A stretch of DNA of 55,525 bases from Balneolaceae bacterium. GTDB taxonomy: Bacteria; Bacteroidota; Rhodothermia; Balneolales; Balneolaceae. The stretch spans positions 1 to 55,525 of the forward strand of contig JAFIFB010000012.1 in assembly GCA_020832285.1 (NCBI GenBank), read 5' to 3'. The notes below the pieces were generated by a model, which saw nothing but the letters and a program-made list of their open reading frames with translations, was not told the origin of the DNA and made no database searches. Both the position numbers and the translations under genes were made by a program. This document shows positions 8,984 through 20,624 of the stretch, piece after piece; positions within the stretch are counted from its first letter, which is position 1, and each line of letters begins with the position of its first letter.

Positions 8984-9496
8984 ATGAAACATTTCTCATC
9001 GAAAGAGAGCAAAGAACTTGTATTTAGTGAAGTTGAAAATTTTTTGACCCTGAAAGAGATTCAAATTTCTGGCAAAGACCAGAACCGGCCCTGGGGTGGT
9101 TATTTTCTGATTGATAACCATTCTCTTGAACGCTTCATAAGATCTTTTTTTCCTCAGGCTAAATTAAACCGGCAAGATGGCAATGCCATGCTGAGCCCGA
9201 AAGTTTTACTGGTTCAGCCCGAAAAAAGACTTTCATGGCAATATCACAATTTGCGATCAGAGGTTTGGTCAGTAATCAGTGGTTCGGTTGGAGTTATCAA
9301 GAGTGATACTGATAAACTGGGAGATGTTACAGACCACAAAACCGGCACCACAATTTATGTGAAACAGGGAGAACGCCATCGTCTCATTGGCCTTAAGGAA
9401 TGGGGTGTAATTGCCGAAATTTGGCAGCACAGCAATCCCTCTGCTCCTTCTTCCGAAGAGGATATTGTTCGTCTTGAAGATGATTTCGGGCGATAA
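8984..9496 (+). CDS. cupin protein related to the C-terminal domain of type II phosphomannose isomerase
   Basis: 170 aa from the ATG at 8984, which has AGAGAAG about 8 nt upstream; an alternative GTG at 8954 would add 10 residues. The sequence follows the MannoseP_isomer cupin pattern: RPWGGYFLID near the start, then KVLLVQPEKRLSWQYHN, RSEVWSVISGSV, VKQGERHRLIG and the terminal EEDIVRLEDDFGR. The family is the isomerase half of ManC-type enzymes; here it stands alone, as a mannose-6-phosphate isomerase-like protein. Monocistronic: flanked by about 130 bp upstream and the convergent tonB-like gene downstream. Confidence 0.85.
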   Translation: MKHFSSKESKELVFSEVENFLTLKEIQISGKDQNRPWGGYFLIDNHSLERFIRSFFPQAKLNRQDGNAMLSPKVLLVQPEKRLSWQYHNLRSEVWSVISGSVGVIKSDTDKLGDVTDHKTGTTIYVKQGERHRLIGLKEWGVIAEIWQHSNPSAPSSEEDIVRLEDDFGR

Positions 9497-9755
9497 TTTT
9501 CCAGAAGCTCATTTCTCTTCCCATTTCCGTTTTTATCAGTACAGCCTGTTGAAAGTAACCATGCCCGATTGAGAGTAGAGAATTTTTTTACCTTTTAACC
9601 CGCATCCAGAATCACACTTTTAAATGAACCTTATTTTGTAGCCACTACATCGCTATTTTTCGGAACTTGAGTTAGCTGTGTTTGACAAAGGCATGCCCAT
9701 GCCAGAATCTTTAATAACTCTTGGTGAAATATCCAGATTACCGATAGTTTCTAAA

Positions 9756-10412
9756 TCAATTCTGCAGACGGAAAAAAATCGGCAGCATATACTGAACCCG
9801 TACCGGTCGCCCGCGCTGCATTCCAGGTGTAAATCGTGCCTGTGAAACAACTCTGAGAGCTTCTTCGTCTGCACCTCCACCAATACCACGAATCACTTTC
9901 GGATCTTCAACTTCGCCGCGTTCATTTACAATAAATTGTACATAAACACGGCCTTCAATACCCGCTCTTCTTGCCATTTCGGGATAACGCACCTGGCGCT
10001 GCAGCTGTGAAAGCCCCCCGATTAGTTCCGGCATCTGCTCAACCACCACAAAAAAGTCCTCTTCTGGTTCTTCTTCTTCCTGCACAGGACGAGGAGGCAG
10101 CTGCAGTGGTGAACCAAGGTCAAATTCCGTATAAATCTGAATGTTAATATCATCAATGATCACATCGTTGGGAACAGCCACCGGCACGGGTGGTCGTGGC
10201 GGCGGCGGTGGTGTTTCAATCTGACGGGTCTGAATAATTTCTTCCATCTGTACCACCTCTCTTTCCATCGGAACGAACTCTCTATCCGAAGAAGCCCGTA
10301 TATCGATTCGTGTCAGAACAATAAAAATAATCAAAACCAACAAAAGTCCAATTTCAAGAAAAATAGAATGATAGTTTCTTAAATCTGCATCGGGTTTCTT
10401 GCGAATAACCAT
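9756..10412 (-). CDS. tonB: TonB family energy-transducing protein
   Basis: 218 aa. It has a short cytoplasmic start, one membrane helix (about residues 18-38), and a periplasmic linker with PPPPPRPPVPV and an acidic EEEEPEED stretch. The C-terminal TonB domain includes YPEMARRAGIEGRVYVQFIV, DPKVIRG and ARFTPGMQRGRPVRV. It links the ExbBD proton channel to outer-membrane receptors, although no exbBD or receptor gene is present here. The ATG has a canonical GGAGG ribosome binding site (rare in this window). Length fits short Bacteroidota TonB proteins. Confidence 0.9.
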   Translation of the reverse strand: MVIRKKPDADLRNYHSIFLEIGLLLVLIIFIVLTRIDIRASSDREFVPMEREVVQMEEIIQTRQIETPPPPPRPPVPVAVPNDVIIDDINIQIYTEFDLGSPLQLPPRPVQEEEEPEEDFFVVVEQMPELIGGLSQLQRQVRYPEMARRAGIEGRVYVQFIVNERGEVEDPKVIRGIGGGADEEALRVVSQARFTPGMQRGRPVRVQYMLPIFFRLQN

Positions 10413-10670
10413 AACAAACCTCCAGTAAAGTTAACTGAATCAGTTTCCTGTTCAGGGTGTTATAAAAATAAAAAAGACCTGCTATGCTTTTCCTTTTGAT
10501 ATGTCAAAAATTATTCCAATTTCTATTATTTCATCCTTAACCTGACTTTTTTTCCCTCTCTCTGCCAAAAATTGTAATTGTACCTGGTGAAATACAGAAT
10601 AGCCAATGAACAAAAAACCATATTAAATTAATGTACCCGCAAAAATTTCCAATAGGTCCTATTTCTTGCT

Positions 10671-11375
10671 TTATACTTTTACACCATTCAAAAAATTTAC
10701 GAGAACCGGGTACTCCTCAAAACAGAAATCGGCGGTGGAATTCTCAATAGTTTCTTCAATCAAAGCAGTAAACCAAGCGGTTTTCCAGCCCGCATTTTTC
10801 CCTCCAATGATGTCTGATGAATAGGAATCTCCCACATACAAAATAGATTCGTGCAGCTTTCCCGCTTTTTCGGCAGCTGTATCAAATACTTTTTGGTGCG
10901 GTTTCATAACCCCGATCTCTTCGGAGATAATGAACAGATTGCTGAAGCGGGTCAACTCCATTTGCTCGATCTTCTTATGCTGTGTTTCCAAAAATCCATT
11001 CGTAATAAAACCTACCGGATATCTCCCCGAGATTTCCTCAAGAGCTTCCTCTGCACCGTCAATCCAGCACCAGTATTCGCGGTACACTTCCATGTACCTC
11101 TTTCCGATTTCATCACTCCTTTCCGATAAGATTCCGAGCGAAGCCATCGTTTCTTCAAACCGGGTTCGCTGGAGCTGCTCACGGCCAATTGCACCGTTCT
11201 GATACTGAAGCCAAAGCCCGTTATTGATCTCCTTGTAAGAATCCAGCCATTCATCTACGGCTACTTGCTGTAACTCGGTGAATTGTGAGTAGATCTCCCG
11301 CTGTGCACTGGCCTCAGCAGATGAATGGTCGAGAAGCGTATTGTCGATATCGAAAAAAATAAATTCTGGTTTCAT
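10671..11375 (-). CDS. HAD-superfamily hydrolase, YjjG-type (noncanonical pyrimidine nucleotidase)
   Basis: 234 aa from the ATG at 11375, chosen because it places the HAD motif I FFDIDNTLLDH at the N-terminus as in homologues; an upstream ATG at 11438 would add 21 unmatched residues. Other HAD motifs: GFITNGF (motif II Thr), KPHQKVFD (Lys) and YVGDSYSSDIIGGKNAGW (motif IV). A helical cap lies between motifs I and II. The family removes phosphate from (d)UMP, dTMP and modified pyrimidine nucleotides; the exact substrate here is inferred. Convergent or unrelated neighbours give no further clue. Confidence 0.85.
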   Translation of the reverse strand: MKPEFIFFDIDNTLLDHSSAEASAQREIYSQFTELQQVAVDEWLDSYKEINNGLWLQYQNGAIGREQLQRTRFEETMASLGILSERSDEIGKRYMEVYREYWCWIDGAEEALEEISGRYPVGFITNGFLETQHKKIEQMELTRFSNLFIISEEIGVMKPHQKVFDTAAEKAGKLHESILYVGDSYSSDIIGGKNAGWKTAWFTALIEETIENSTADFCFEEYPVLVNFLNGVKV

Positions 11376-11497
11376 CGGGTTTACTGGTGGTAGTGAATTC
11401 GTCAAAACATCAAATATACGATCTTTTTCCGGTACCATTCATAGCTGAATTGAACCGTTTACTCTTGCAAAATTCAAAGAGTCTTCTCTTTTGCCAT

Positions 11498-12193
11498 TTA
11501 CGCTTTTGCTACTGTTAAAATCCCGGCTTTTTCTTCATCATTCAAAACTGTTTTTGCCACTTCGAATGTGGTAGATCCTGTTGTAAAAACATCATCAATT
11601 AAAATGAGGAATTTATCCTGCAGCTCTGCACTGTCTGTTACTTCAAATGCGCCGGAGAGATTATTTTCCCGTTCATGGGAATTCAGACCGGTTTGCGTTT
11701 TTGTATTCTTTTTCCTGATTATCAAACCTTCTCGGGATACCGGCCATGATGTCACCCGGGCCACACCCTCTGCCATGGCTCTTGCCTGATTGTATCCCCT
11801 TTTTCTTTGTCTCGATTTGTAAAGAGGCACCGGCACCAGCAGCGGCTTGACGAGGGCAAACTCTTCTCTTATAGATGAATCCAAATTATTTAAAAAGGCC
11901 CGGCCGAGGCATTCTCCCAGCTCTACCCCCACTCCTTTCAGGTGATGATACTTCAAGTCGTGTAAAAGCTTTTGAAGATATCCGCCCTTGTCAAAATACC
12001 ACATTGAAAAAAAAAACCGAATTCGTTCAGGCAGAAAGCTTCCGGGGTCAGTACCTGCTTTTTCGAACCGATCGAGTTTACACCATTCACACAAATAACA
12101 GTTTTGCTCCGATGTGGACGATCCGCAGCACGCACACGTTAGAGGAAATACAATGTTTTGGTAAGTTATTAGGATTTTTTTCAGTTGCTTCAT
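11498..12193 (-). CDS. comF: ComF family phosphoribosyltransferase-like protein
   Basis: 231 aa from the ATG at 12193; the longer frame would start at a TTG (12208). It has an N-terminal double zinc-finger-like CACC...CxxC region, then PVPLYKSRQRKRGYNQA, KKNTKTQTGLNSHERENNLSGAF and the PRPP-binding LILIDDVFTTGSTT. This is the complete ComF pattern. ComF proteins take part in DNA uptake during transformation, probably at the inner membrane or cytoplasm; their enzymatic activity is unproven. It lies 120 bp downstream of (and divergent from) the RodZ-like gene. Confidence 0.92.
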   Translation of the reverse strand: MKQLKKILITYQNIVFPLTCACCGSSTSEQNCYLCEWCKLDRFEKAGTDPGSFLPERIRFFFSMWYFDKGGYLQKLLHDLKYHHLKGVGVELGECLGRAFLNNLDSSIREEFALVKPLLVPVPLYKSRQRKRGYNQARAMAEGVARVTSWPVSREGLIIRKKNTKTQTGLNSHERENNLSGAFEVTDSAELQDKFLILIDDVFTTGSTTFEVAKTVLNDEEKAGILTVAKA

Positions 12194-12328
12194 ATTAGTA
12201 TGAACCAAAATCCTGAAATTTCTTACATTTTTTGCGGTATTTTTTACCTTATCTTTATTGTAACGATTTAGATGTCACCAAATCGTTCAAAAGATCAAAT
12301 TTTCAGATAATTCAGATAAAGAATTTTT

Positions 12329-13471
12329 ATGCCTTCAATTGGTAAAGACCTTTCAAAAATTCGTTCTCACCTGGGACTGAGTATCCAAGACATTCAGTAT
12401 GCAACAAAAATCCCTGTAGATACCATTAAAAGTATCGAAAACGATTCAATTTTTTCACGCGAAGATGAGGGAAAAACGTACATACGCAGCTTTGTAAGAA
12501 GTTACGGCCGGGCCTTGAAAATTGATAAAGATACAATGATCAAGGCTCTGGACCAGTGGGAAACCGGCAATTACAATCATCTGTTGCTGCAGCAATTTAC
12601 AGCACTTGCTCAACAAGAGGTAAACGTTCCCGGGCAACAGCCAATAAAAAATAAAGAAGAAGAGTCAGTTAAATCTTCTCAGACAAAAACTATTGAACAA
12701 ACCGAAGCGGAAATAAAATCTGAAAGCAGTCCCTCCATTCAAAAAAAGGAAGTAAACTTCACAGAAAAAACTGTAAAACCTTCTGCTGAAAAAAAGAGGC
12801 CTGCGGCACCCAAACCGGGCAGTACTTCTTCCAGACGAAATGTAGACTGGGCCAACATGGGCCATAAGTTTTCAGAAGAAAAAAAACATACACCGATCTG
12901 GATTGTTGGTTTAATCATTTTGTTTATCATTGCCGCTTTTGCAGGGTATTTACTCTACAATAATGGTTATTTCGCTGCTTTTACCGATCGAGACAGCCAG
13001 GAGCAATCTGTTGATACAGAGTCTCAGTCAACACAGGGCAGTTTATCTTTAAACCTCGACGAACCAAACCAAAACGATATTGCTGGCAGTGATACACAGC
13101 TGCAAAACGTGGAGCTGGACGATGTTCTCTACATCACTGTTTATGCTGCTTACAGTAACCTGGATCCGGTGAGAGTATGGAGTGACCTGAAACCCAGACT
13201 CGACCCCTACTGGCTTGAGCAGGGTGTAGCTCTCCGCTTTGAGTTTCAGGACACCATTCGTATACGAGGCCCTTATTCTAATCTATTGCTCTTTAAAAAT
13301 GGGCACATCATTGAAAATTTCCTCGAAAACTATTTTAATGAAAATGAAAATGTTATTGAACTGACACGCGACATTTTCTCTGCTGATTCCAAATGGGCTC
13401 AGTCGGTCTCTTTTGAACTGCCCGACGGTGTAGCAGCGCCCGACAGTATAGCAGATCGCCCTTCTTTTTAA
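12329..13471 (+). CDS. RodZ-like helix-turn-helix membrane protein
   Basis: 380 aa. Residues 1-75 form a HTH_25 domain (LSKIRSHLGLSIQDIQYATKI...YIRSFVRSYGRAL). A Lys/Glu/Pro-rich linker, one membrane helix (about 187-208, WIVGLIILFIIAAFAGYLL) and a 170-residue extracytoplasmic part follow. This is the RodZ architecture, where the cytoplasmic domain binds MreB to set rod shape; the C-terminal part does not obviously match the usual DUF4115. It is followed after 18 bp by ligA in the same direction, probably one operon. Confidence 0.8.
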   Translation: MPSIGKDLSKIRSHLGLSIQDIQYATKIPVDTIKSIENDSIFSREDEGKTYIRSFVRSYGRALKIDKDTMIKALDQWETGNYNHLLLQQFTALAQQEVNVPGQQPIKNKEEESVKSSQTKTIEQTEAEIKSESSPSIQKKEVNFTEKTVKPSAEKKRPAAPKPGSTSSRRNVDWANMGHKFSEEKKHTPIWIVGLIILFIIAAFAGYLLYNNGYFAAFTDRDSQEQSVDTESQSTQGSLSLNLDEPNQNDIAGSDTQLQNVELDDVLYITVYAAYSNLDPVRVWSDLKPRLDPYWLEQGVALRFEFQDTIRIRGPYSNLLLFKNGHIIENFLENYFNENENVIELTRDIFSADSKWAQSVSFELPDGVAAPDSIADRPSF

Positions 13472-15487
<2,016 letters not shown>

Positions 15488-15603
15488 ATAGATATTTAAC
15501 AGAGATATCCCAACAATATTTATCTTTTATTAGTCATAATACCTTTTTATACTTTCATTATGCTACGAAATAATATAAACGTGGCATCCATTGAAATCTG
15601 ATT

Positions 15604-17976
15604 ATGAGTATTCTCAAAAAACTTGGATTGGGCCGAAAGAAGGAAGAGTCGGCTCCCGGTATCGGAGCCAATAAAACCCGGGAAGAAAAAGTGCTCAACG
15701 AAAAGAAAAGCATGTATCTTCGGTGGGTAATTTTATTTGTTTTTCTTGGCCTTGTACTTGCTATTCTTCCCCAAACTTCCTTTCAGCCGGTATCTCAGTA
15801 CTCTGTTGGAGAACCCTGGAGGTCGGATGACCTGACTGCACCATTCACTTTTTCCATCAAAAAAACTGCAGAAGAACTCCAGCAAGAGAGAGAGGAGATC
15901 AGAAGTCAAACCTCTCCTATTTATCACGTTAATAATGATGCCGACATCATCATAGAAGGCCGAATAGATTCCCTGTACCGAAGTATGCAGCCGGTAATGG
16001 ACAGCTACCTCCAGTGGCAGCGATCTAAACAAGATAATGGTTCATCAGCTCCTGATGACAGTCTGCGATACTATGAAGACCGCGAAGCTGCCAATGTTAA
16101 TTTAGATAGCGATGCCTGGGATACTCTCCTTGAGAATTATGCGAATGTTATTATGAATAACCAGCCTGAGCGCCGGGCGGTTATTTTCCAGATCAGTAAT
16201 CATCTTGAAGATATTGTTGACAGACTGCTCGCTGATGGTATCATCAACCGAAACAAAGACGATCTGGACCACAACGAAATTACCATTCGCAATCTCCGGC
16301 AGCTAACCGAACGCTCAATCAACATTGCAAATACACGCGACGAAGCGGAAGCCGCTGAATATGCCCGCCTCCATTTTAACCGGGTGTTTATTCCCGATGT
16401 GGCCAGGGCAGCGAAACTACTCTATAACCAGGTAATAATACCAAACTACATTTTCAGCGAATCCGACACAGAAGCACTTCTGTCCGAAAATCTGGAAAAT
16501 ATCTCTGCCACCAAAGGAGCTGTTGACCAGGGACAAATTATCATTCGCCGCGGAGACATTGTTACCGAAGAAACGGCAAATATTCTCCGAAGCCTGTCTG
16601 AAGCCCGTGCACTCACGGCTACTGAAATGGAAAGATGGCTGCGGTATTTAGGGGAATCGATTGTAATCATCATTGCAGTGATGATGTTTTTCTTTTATCT
16701 CTTTCTCTACAGACGTAACATTTACGATAAACCGGCTATGTTTTTGCTGGTATTTTTGGTTTTCAGCATTGTTACAGTTGCCAGTGCTATCGTTTATCCG
16801 CTCGAAAATGTTAACAGCTTTATTGTTCCAATTGCCATTGCCCCTATTATTCTCACCATTATTTTTGATTCGAGAGTGGGGCTGATGGCTGCCGTTAGTA
16901 TTGCCATTATTACGGGCATGATGCACGATTACAGTTTCGAATATCTCGTTGCAACCATCGCAGCCTGCGGACTTGGTATTTTTTCCGTTCGGGACATTAA
17001 AAGGCGCTCCCAGTTCTTTTTTATCACTCCGGGGATTGTCTTTGTATCATACATGCTGGTGATTGCCGGCTTTGGCCTGGCTCGTTTTACAGGGTGGGAG
17101 AAGTTTTTAAGTGACCTGTTTTTCATTGGTGTGAACTCGGTTTTCATCCTGTTTACCTACCCGCTGATTCTTCTGTTTGAGAAGATGTTCAAAATCACCA
17201 CTGACTTTACATTGCTCGAACTTGCCGATACCAACCTTCCGCTGATGAAAGAGCTGATGAACAAAGCTCCAGGTTCCTTTCACCACAGTTTGCAGGTAGC
17301 CAATCTGGCTGAGTCAGCTGCTTCAGAGATAGGAGCCAATGCTCTCCTTTGCAGGGTTGGAGCTATGTACCATGATATTGGCAAAATGGTGAAACCTTCC
17401 TATTTCATTGAAAACCAGAATAAATCGAACGATCACGATAAACTGAAACCAAGAATGAGTGCGCTGGTGATCAAATCTCATATTTCAGAGGGAGTGAAAA
17501 TTGCCCATGAACGCAATCTGCCTGAAGTTGTGATTGATTTTATCCAGACACATCACGGAACATCACTCATCAAATATTTTTATAATAAAGCCAAAGAAGA
17601 GTCGGGTGATGTGCAGCAGGAAGATTTTCGTTACGACGGGCCTATACCATTTTCGAAAGAACAGGGGATTCTGATGCTCGCAGATGGCGTGGAAGCATCC
17701 TGCCGTTCTATGAAAGACACCACCTACAGTAAGCTTGAAAATCAGATAAACAGGCTTGTGGATGAACATATCAGTGATGGACAGCTTAGCAATTGTCCGC
17801 TTACCTTCAGGCAGATTCAGATTATCAAAGAGACGTTTCTGAGTATTCTCAAAGGTGTCTATCACAGCAGAATTGAATATCCCGAAGACCAGAAAAAAGA
17901 ACCGGTTCCTGCTCCGCTTGATACCCCCGATATCAAAACTCAGCCTGAGGAAGTATCTGAAAAAGAAAACACATAA
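15604..17976 (+). CDS. PgpH/YqfF-type seven-helix HD-domain phosphohydrolase
   Basis: 790 aa. The N-terminal membrane helix (about 40-58) precedes a 7TMR-HDED extracellular domain of about 270 residues. About seven membrane helices follow (roughly 350-530), then a cytoplasmic HD domain with FHHSLQVANLA, MYHDIGK (His590-Asp591) and THHGTSL, ending in an acidic tail. The family member PgpH of Listeria hydrolyses c-di-AMP, so control of this nucleotide is the likely role, although no synthase lies here. Three bases separate the stop from the xerD start, so the two are almost certainly co-transcribed. Confidence 0.92.
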   Translation: MSILKKLGLGRKKEESAPGIGANKTREEKVLNEKKSMYLRWVILFVFLGLVLAILPQTSFQPVSQYSVGEPWRSDDLTAPFTFSIKKTAEELQQEREEIRSQTSPIYHVNNDADIIIEGRIDSLYRSMQPVMDSYLQWQRSKQDNGSSAPDDSLRYYEDREAANVNLDSDAWDTLLENYANVIMNNQPERRAVIFQISNHLEDIVDRLLADGIINRNKDDLDHNEITIRNLRQLTERSINIANTRDEAEAAEYARLHFNRVFIPDVARAAKLLYNQVIIPNYIFSESDTEALLSENLENISATKGAVDQGQIIIRRGDIVTEETANILRSLSEARALTATEMERWLRYLGESIVIIIAVMMFFFYLFLYRRNIYDKPAMFLLVFLVFSIVTVASAIVYPLENVNSFIVPIAIAPIILTIIFDSRVGLMAAVSIAIITGMMHDYSFEYLVATIAACGLGIFSVRDIKRRSQFFFITPGIVFVSYMLVIAGFGLARFTGWEKFLSDLFFIGVNSVFILFTYPLILLFEKMFKITTDFTLLELADTNLPLMKELMNKAPGSFHHSLQVANLAESAASEIGANALLCRVGAMYHDIGKMVKPSYFIENQNKSNDHDKLKPRMSALVIKSHISEGVKIAHERNLPEVVIDFIQTHHGTSLIKYFYNKAKEESGDVQQEDFRYDGPIPFSKEQGILMLADGVEASCRSMKDTTYSKLENQINRLVDEHISDGQLSNCPLTFRQIQIIKETFLSILKGVYHSRIEYPEDQKKEPVPAPLDTPDIKTQPEEVSEKENT

Positions 17977-17979
17977 TAA

Positions 17980-18891
17980 ATGGCATCCTTTGAAGCGGAA
18001 TTGAAGCAATACCTTCAGTTTATCACGCTTGAAAAAGGACTGGCAGAAAATTCAATCCTCTCCTACCGTAATGATTTGGAACGGTACCTGCATTATGTGA
18101 CGCACGATTTAAAAGTGCGCGATCTTGGAGGCATCACACTCTCTCACATTGAAAGGTATCTTTCGGAACTGACCGAAATGGGGCTTGCAGTCGGTACGAT
18201 TGCAAGAAATATATCAAGCATCCGCAGCTTTCATGAGTTCGCCGTAGTAGAACATCTTGCAGAAGCCAATCCAGCAGAACTTGTAGATCTTCCCCGTAAA
18301 GCTCAAAAACTACCTGAAGTGCTCGATACAGTTGAGGTTGAACTGATCATCGATGCGGCCGATCGCACCACTCCCTCCGGAATACGAGACGCAGCCATCC
18401 TGGAAACCCTCTATGCCAGCGGCATGCGTGTTAGTGAACTAACAAACCTGGAACCGGATAGTCTTTTTTTTGAAATCGGATTTATCCGTGTAATAGGCAA
18501 AGGGAACAAGGAACGACTGGTACCTGTGGGTGAAATGGCCCGGATATCCATAAAGCATTATCTTGATGATGTTCGAGATTCCTTTCTGAATGACGCTAAA
18601 CCGGGAAAAAGTAAAAACAAACTTTTCTTAAATCAAAGAGGTGGGCCGCTTAGCCGTATGAGCATATGGAATGTTGTTAATAAATATGCCCAAAAAGCAA
18701 AGATCAAAAAAAATGTATATCCACATATTTTCAGGCATTCATTTGCCACTCATCTTCTGGAGGGCGGTGCTGACCTCAGGGCCGTACAGGAGATGCTTGG
18801 TCACACATCTATCTCAACCACAGAAATTTACACACATGTAGACCGAACACTCCTCCATCAGGTTCATAAAGAGTTTCATCCAAGAGCGTAA
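17980..18891 (+). CDS. xerD: site-specific tyrosine recombinase XerD
   Basis: 303 aa, typical Xer length. The N-terminal SAM-like core-binding domain (residues 5-95) is followed by the catalytic domain with all active residues: R150 (ASGMRVSEL), K174 (GKGNKER), H249 and R252 (HIFRHSFATH), H275 (MLGHTSISTTEIY) and nucleophile Y284. It ends in FHPRA, as many XerD proteins do. It resolves chromosome dimers at dif together with XerC. A housekeeping recombinase rather than a phage integrase, because it sits in a core operon. Confidence 0.94.
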   Translation: MASFEAELKQYLQFITLEKGLAENSILSYRNDLERYLHYVTHDLKVRDLGGITLSHIERYLSELTEMGLAVGTIARNISSIRSFHEFAVVEHLAEANPAELVDLPRKAQKLPEVLDTVEVELIIDAADRTTPSGIRDAAILETLYASGMRVSELTNLEPDSLFFEIGFIRVIGKGNKERLVPVGEMARISIKHYLDDVRDSFLNDAKPGKSKNKLFLNQRGGPLSRMSIWNVVNKYAQKAKIKKNVYPHIFRHSFATHLLEGGADLRAVQEMLGHTSISTTEIYTHVDRTLLHQVHKEFHPRA

Positions 18892-19128
18892 GATAGGAAC
18901 AATAGTTAACTTGTAGATTGAATATACAGACTTTATGTCTCAGAGTTGAGTAAAGAGTCGTTTTTTTCTTGCAGATGGGCTTTGTTTTGAGCAAGAGTTA
19001 GTAATATAACAGGTTTTAAGCATCCGGACATTCTATTCTGACGAGAATTGAGCATGACCCCTATTTCTTCCAATTTTCTGCTTACCTTTGATGCAACAAA
19101 TTAAAACTTCTCAAAAATATTTAACCAG

Positions 19129-19596
19129 ATGCGAAACGACGATGTAATTCAAAGCATTCGCTATATGCTTGATGTGAGTGACGCAGAAATTGCAGAAATC
19201 ATGAAACTTGGCGGATACTCTCCCGCACGCGAAGAGATCTCGGCTATTTTCCATGAACCGGCTGAAGGCGAAGAAAAAGAAGATATCAGCCATAAAATGA
19301 CTGCCCACTTTCTGGATGGACTTATTTACCATAAACGCGGCAAAAGTGATAAGTATCCGCCCCGCCCCATTTCCATTCCCGTATCGAACAACACAGTTCT
19401 GAAAAAGCTGCGTGTTGCTTTCAAACTGCGAGAAGAAGATATACTGGAGATTCTAAAAAGTGCCGGTTTCAAGATCTCATCCTCGGAACTGCGGGCTCTG
19501 TTTCGTGATAAAAACCACCGGAATTATAAGCCCTGCGGAGACCAGGTTTTGCGATACTTTCTGAAAGGGCTTACGATCAAGCTCAGAGACGACTAG
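19129..19596 (+). CDS. yehS: DUF1456 family protein (YehS-like)
   Basis: 155 aa made of two similar halves, each starting with the pattern 'LRxxxxLxxxDixeIlkxxG' (NDDVIQSIRYMLDVSDAEIAEI and LKKLRVAFKLREEDILEIL). This internal duplication and the length are characteristic of DUF1456/YehS. Its function is unknown. The TAG stop lies inside the left inverted end (CTAGTGTC) of a MITE-like element at 19593-19733; the protein length nonetheless matches the family, so the insertion only supplies the stop codon. Confidence 0.9.
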   Translation: MRNDDVIQSIRYMLDVSDAEIAEIMKLGGYSPAREEISAIFHEPAEGEEKEDISHKMTAHFLDGLIYHKRGKSDKYPPRPISIPVSNNTVLKKLRVAFKLREEDILEILKSAGFKISSSELRALFRDKNHRNYKPCGDQVLRYFLKGLTIKLRDD

Positions 19597-19733
19597 TGTC
19601 GTGTCAACTGTAAAAGTGTGAGAGAGTCATCAGACGAGTCGTTCCGTGATCATCCCAATCATCTACTTTGGTATATTTTTTGAAAAACTCGTCAGATGAC
19701 TTACCCGACGTTTTATCTTTGACATAACACTAG
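19593..19733. mobile_element. MITE-like hairpin element, 141 bp
   Basis: Between two convergent genes the sequence begins CTAGTGTCGTGTCAA and ends TTTGACATAACACTAG, imperfect inverted repeats of about 22 bp. An inner repeat AGTCATCAGACGAGT (19625-19639) / ACTCGTCAGATGACT (19687-19701) has one mismatch. There is no coding capacity. It is either a MITE whose ends include a CTAG/TA target, or a large bidirectional hairpin. Directly next to its right end (19733-19761) is a 29-bp copy of the terminus of the 901-1168 element, suggesting nested insertions. Confidence 0.55.
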
Positions 19734-19761
19734 CCCACAACCAAATTTCCTGGTGAGAAAT
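19733..19761 (+). repeat. 29-bp copy of the right end of the 901-1168 element
   Basis: GCCCACAACCAAATTTC plus the next 12 bases match 1133-1161 at 28 of 29 positions. The final GCGGG of the inverted repeat is missing here (TACAG instead), so this is a decayed fragment rather than a complete element. Confidence 0.7.
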
Positions 19762-19774
19762 ACAGATCAGAAAA

Positions 19775-20536
19775 TTATCGGTACCGGTTCTCCGGATTCA
19801 TCTCATCAATTTCAACCATCAGATCACCCACTTTTTGAGTCAGAGCCTGAAACAACCTTTTCCCCTTCTCTTTGGTTGAATGTTTTGGATTTCCGATACC
19901 TGTATCCTCGGTAACCATCGACCAGGCACGCTCCGACCAGGCCCATCCTTCACGGATACCTGTTATTACCGATTGCTTTTCACTGCCTTTGCCGGCCTCA
20001 TTCAGCGGCCGTACAAGGTCAGGGTGCAGATACATCATCAGGCTTGTTTCCATTTCATCGGCATGGTCTCCATCCTCCTCAAAATATTTTGATTTATCTT
20101 CCACGCGAAACCAATCACATAACGACAGGAACATCTTCGGAAATTCGAGGCCAAGCTCTCTGAGAAGCGGTTTAAAATTATTGCCTCCATGGCCATTCAG
20201 CACCAGCAGTTTATGAATTCCCTGCCGATTGAGCACTGTAACCAGGTCCCGCAATATGATAAGCTGCGTGCTCGGGTTCAGGTTCATGTCCAGCTTTATA
20301 TCAGACTGACCTGTATTAACACCGAAAGGGATCACGGGCAGAATTGTTACCCTGGCGCCCTTTTCCCAGGCAATACGGCCGGCTTCCCCTGCGATGGCGT
20401 CGATCTGGTAATTGTCCGTCGCATACGGGAGATGATAGTTGTGTGCCTCCGTGGCTCCCCAGGGCAATACTGCAAGGTTTATTTGTTGATCTTTTATCTC
20501 TTTCCAGGTGCTTTCAGCAAGAATGTAGGGTCTCAT
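19775..20536 (-). CDS. creatininase family protein
   Basis: 253 aa. Family metal-binding motifs are present: LPWGATEAHNYHLPYATD (Glu, His and Asp ligands), FGVNTGQSD and LLVLNGHGGNNF, with DHADEMETS further on. The superfamily comprises Zn/Mn amidohydrolases such as creatininase and the enzymes FAPy deformylase and mycofactocin MftE. Which amide is cut here cannot be told. It is monocistronic and about 90 bp from the PH-domain pair, which is on the same strand. Confidence 0.88.
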   Translation of the reverse strand: MRPYILAESTWKEIKDQQINLAVLPWGATEAHNYHLPYATDNYQIDAIAGEAGRIAWEKGARVTILPVIPFGVNTGQSDIKLDMNLNPSTQLIILRDLVTVLNRQGIHKLLVLNGHGGNNFKPLLRELGLEFPKMFLSLCDWFRVEDKSKYFEEDGDHADEMETSLMMYLHPDLVRPLNEAGKGSEKQSVITGIREGWAWSERAWSMVTEDTGIGNPKHSTKEKGKRLFQALTQKVGDLMVEIDEMNPENRYR

Positions 20537-20624
20537 TTTTTCAGGTACTGGTTACGTGTTGTAAGGTTTTATTTCTGATCCAGACTAAAATATTTACAGT
20601 TATTTCAGAGTTAATATCTTGCGG

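Noticed and set aside
17980-18891. XerD as a mobile-element integrase
   Set aside because: It has full XerD features and lies in a housekeeping operon 3 bp behind the PgpH-like gene, with no attachment sites nearby.
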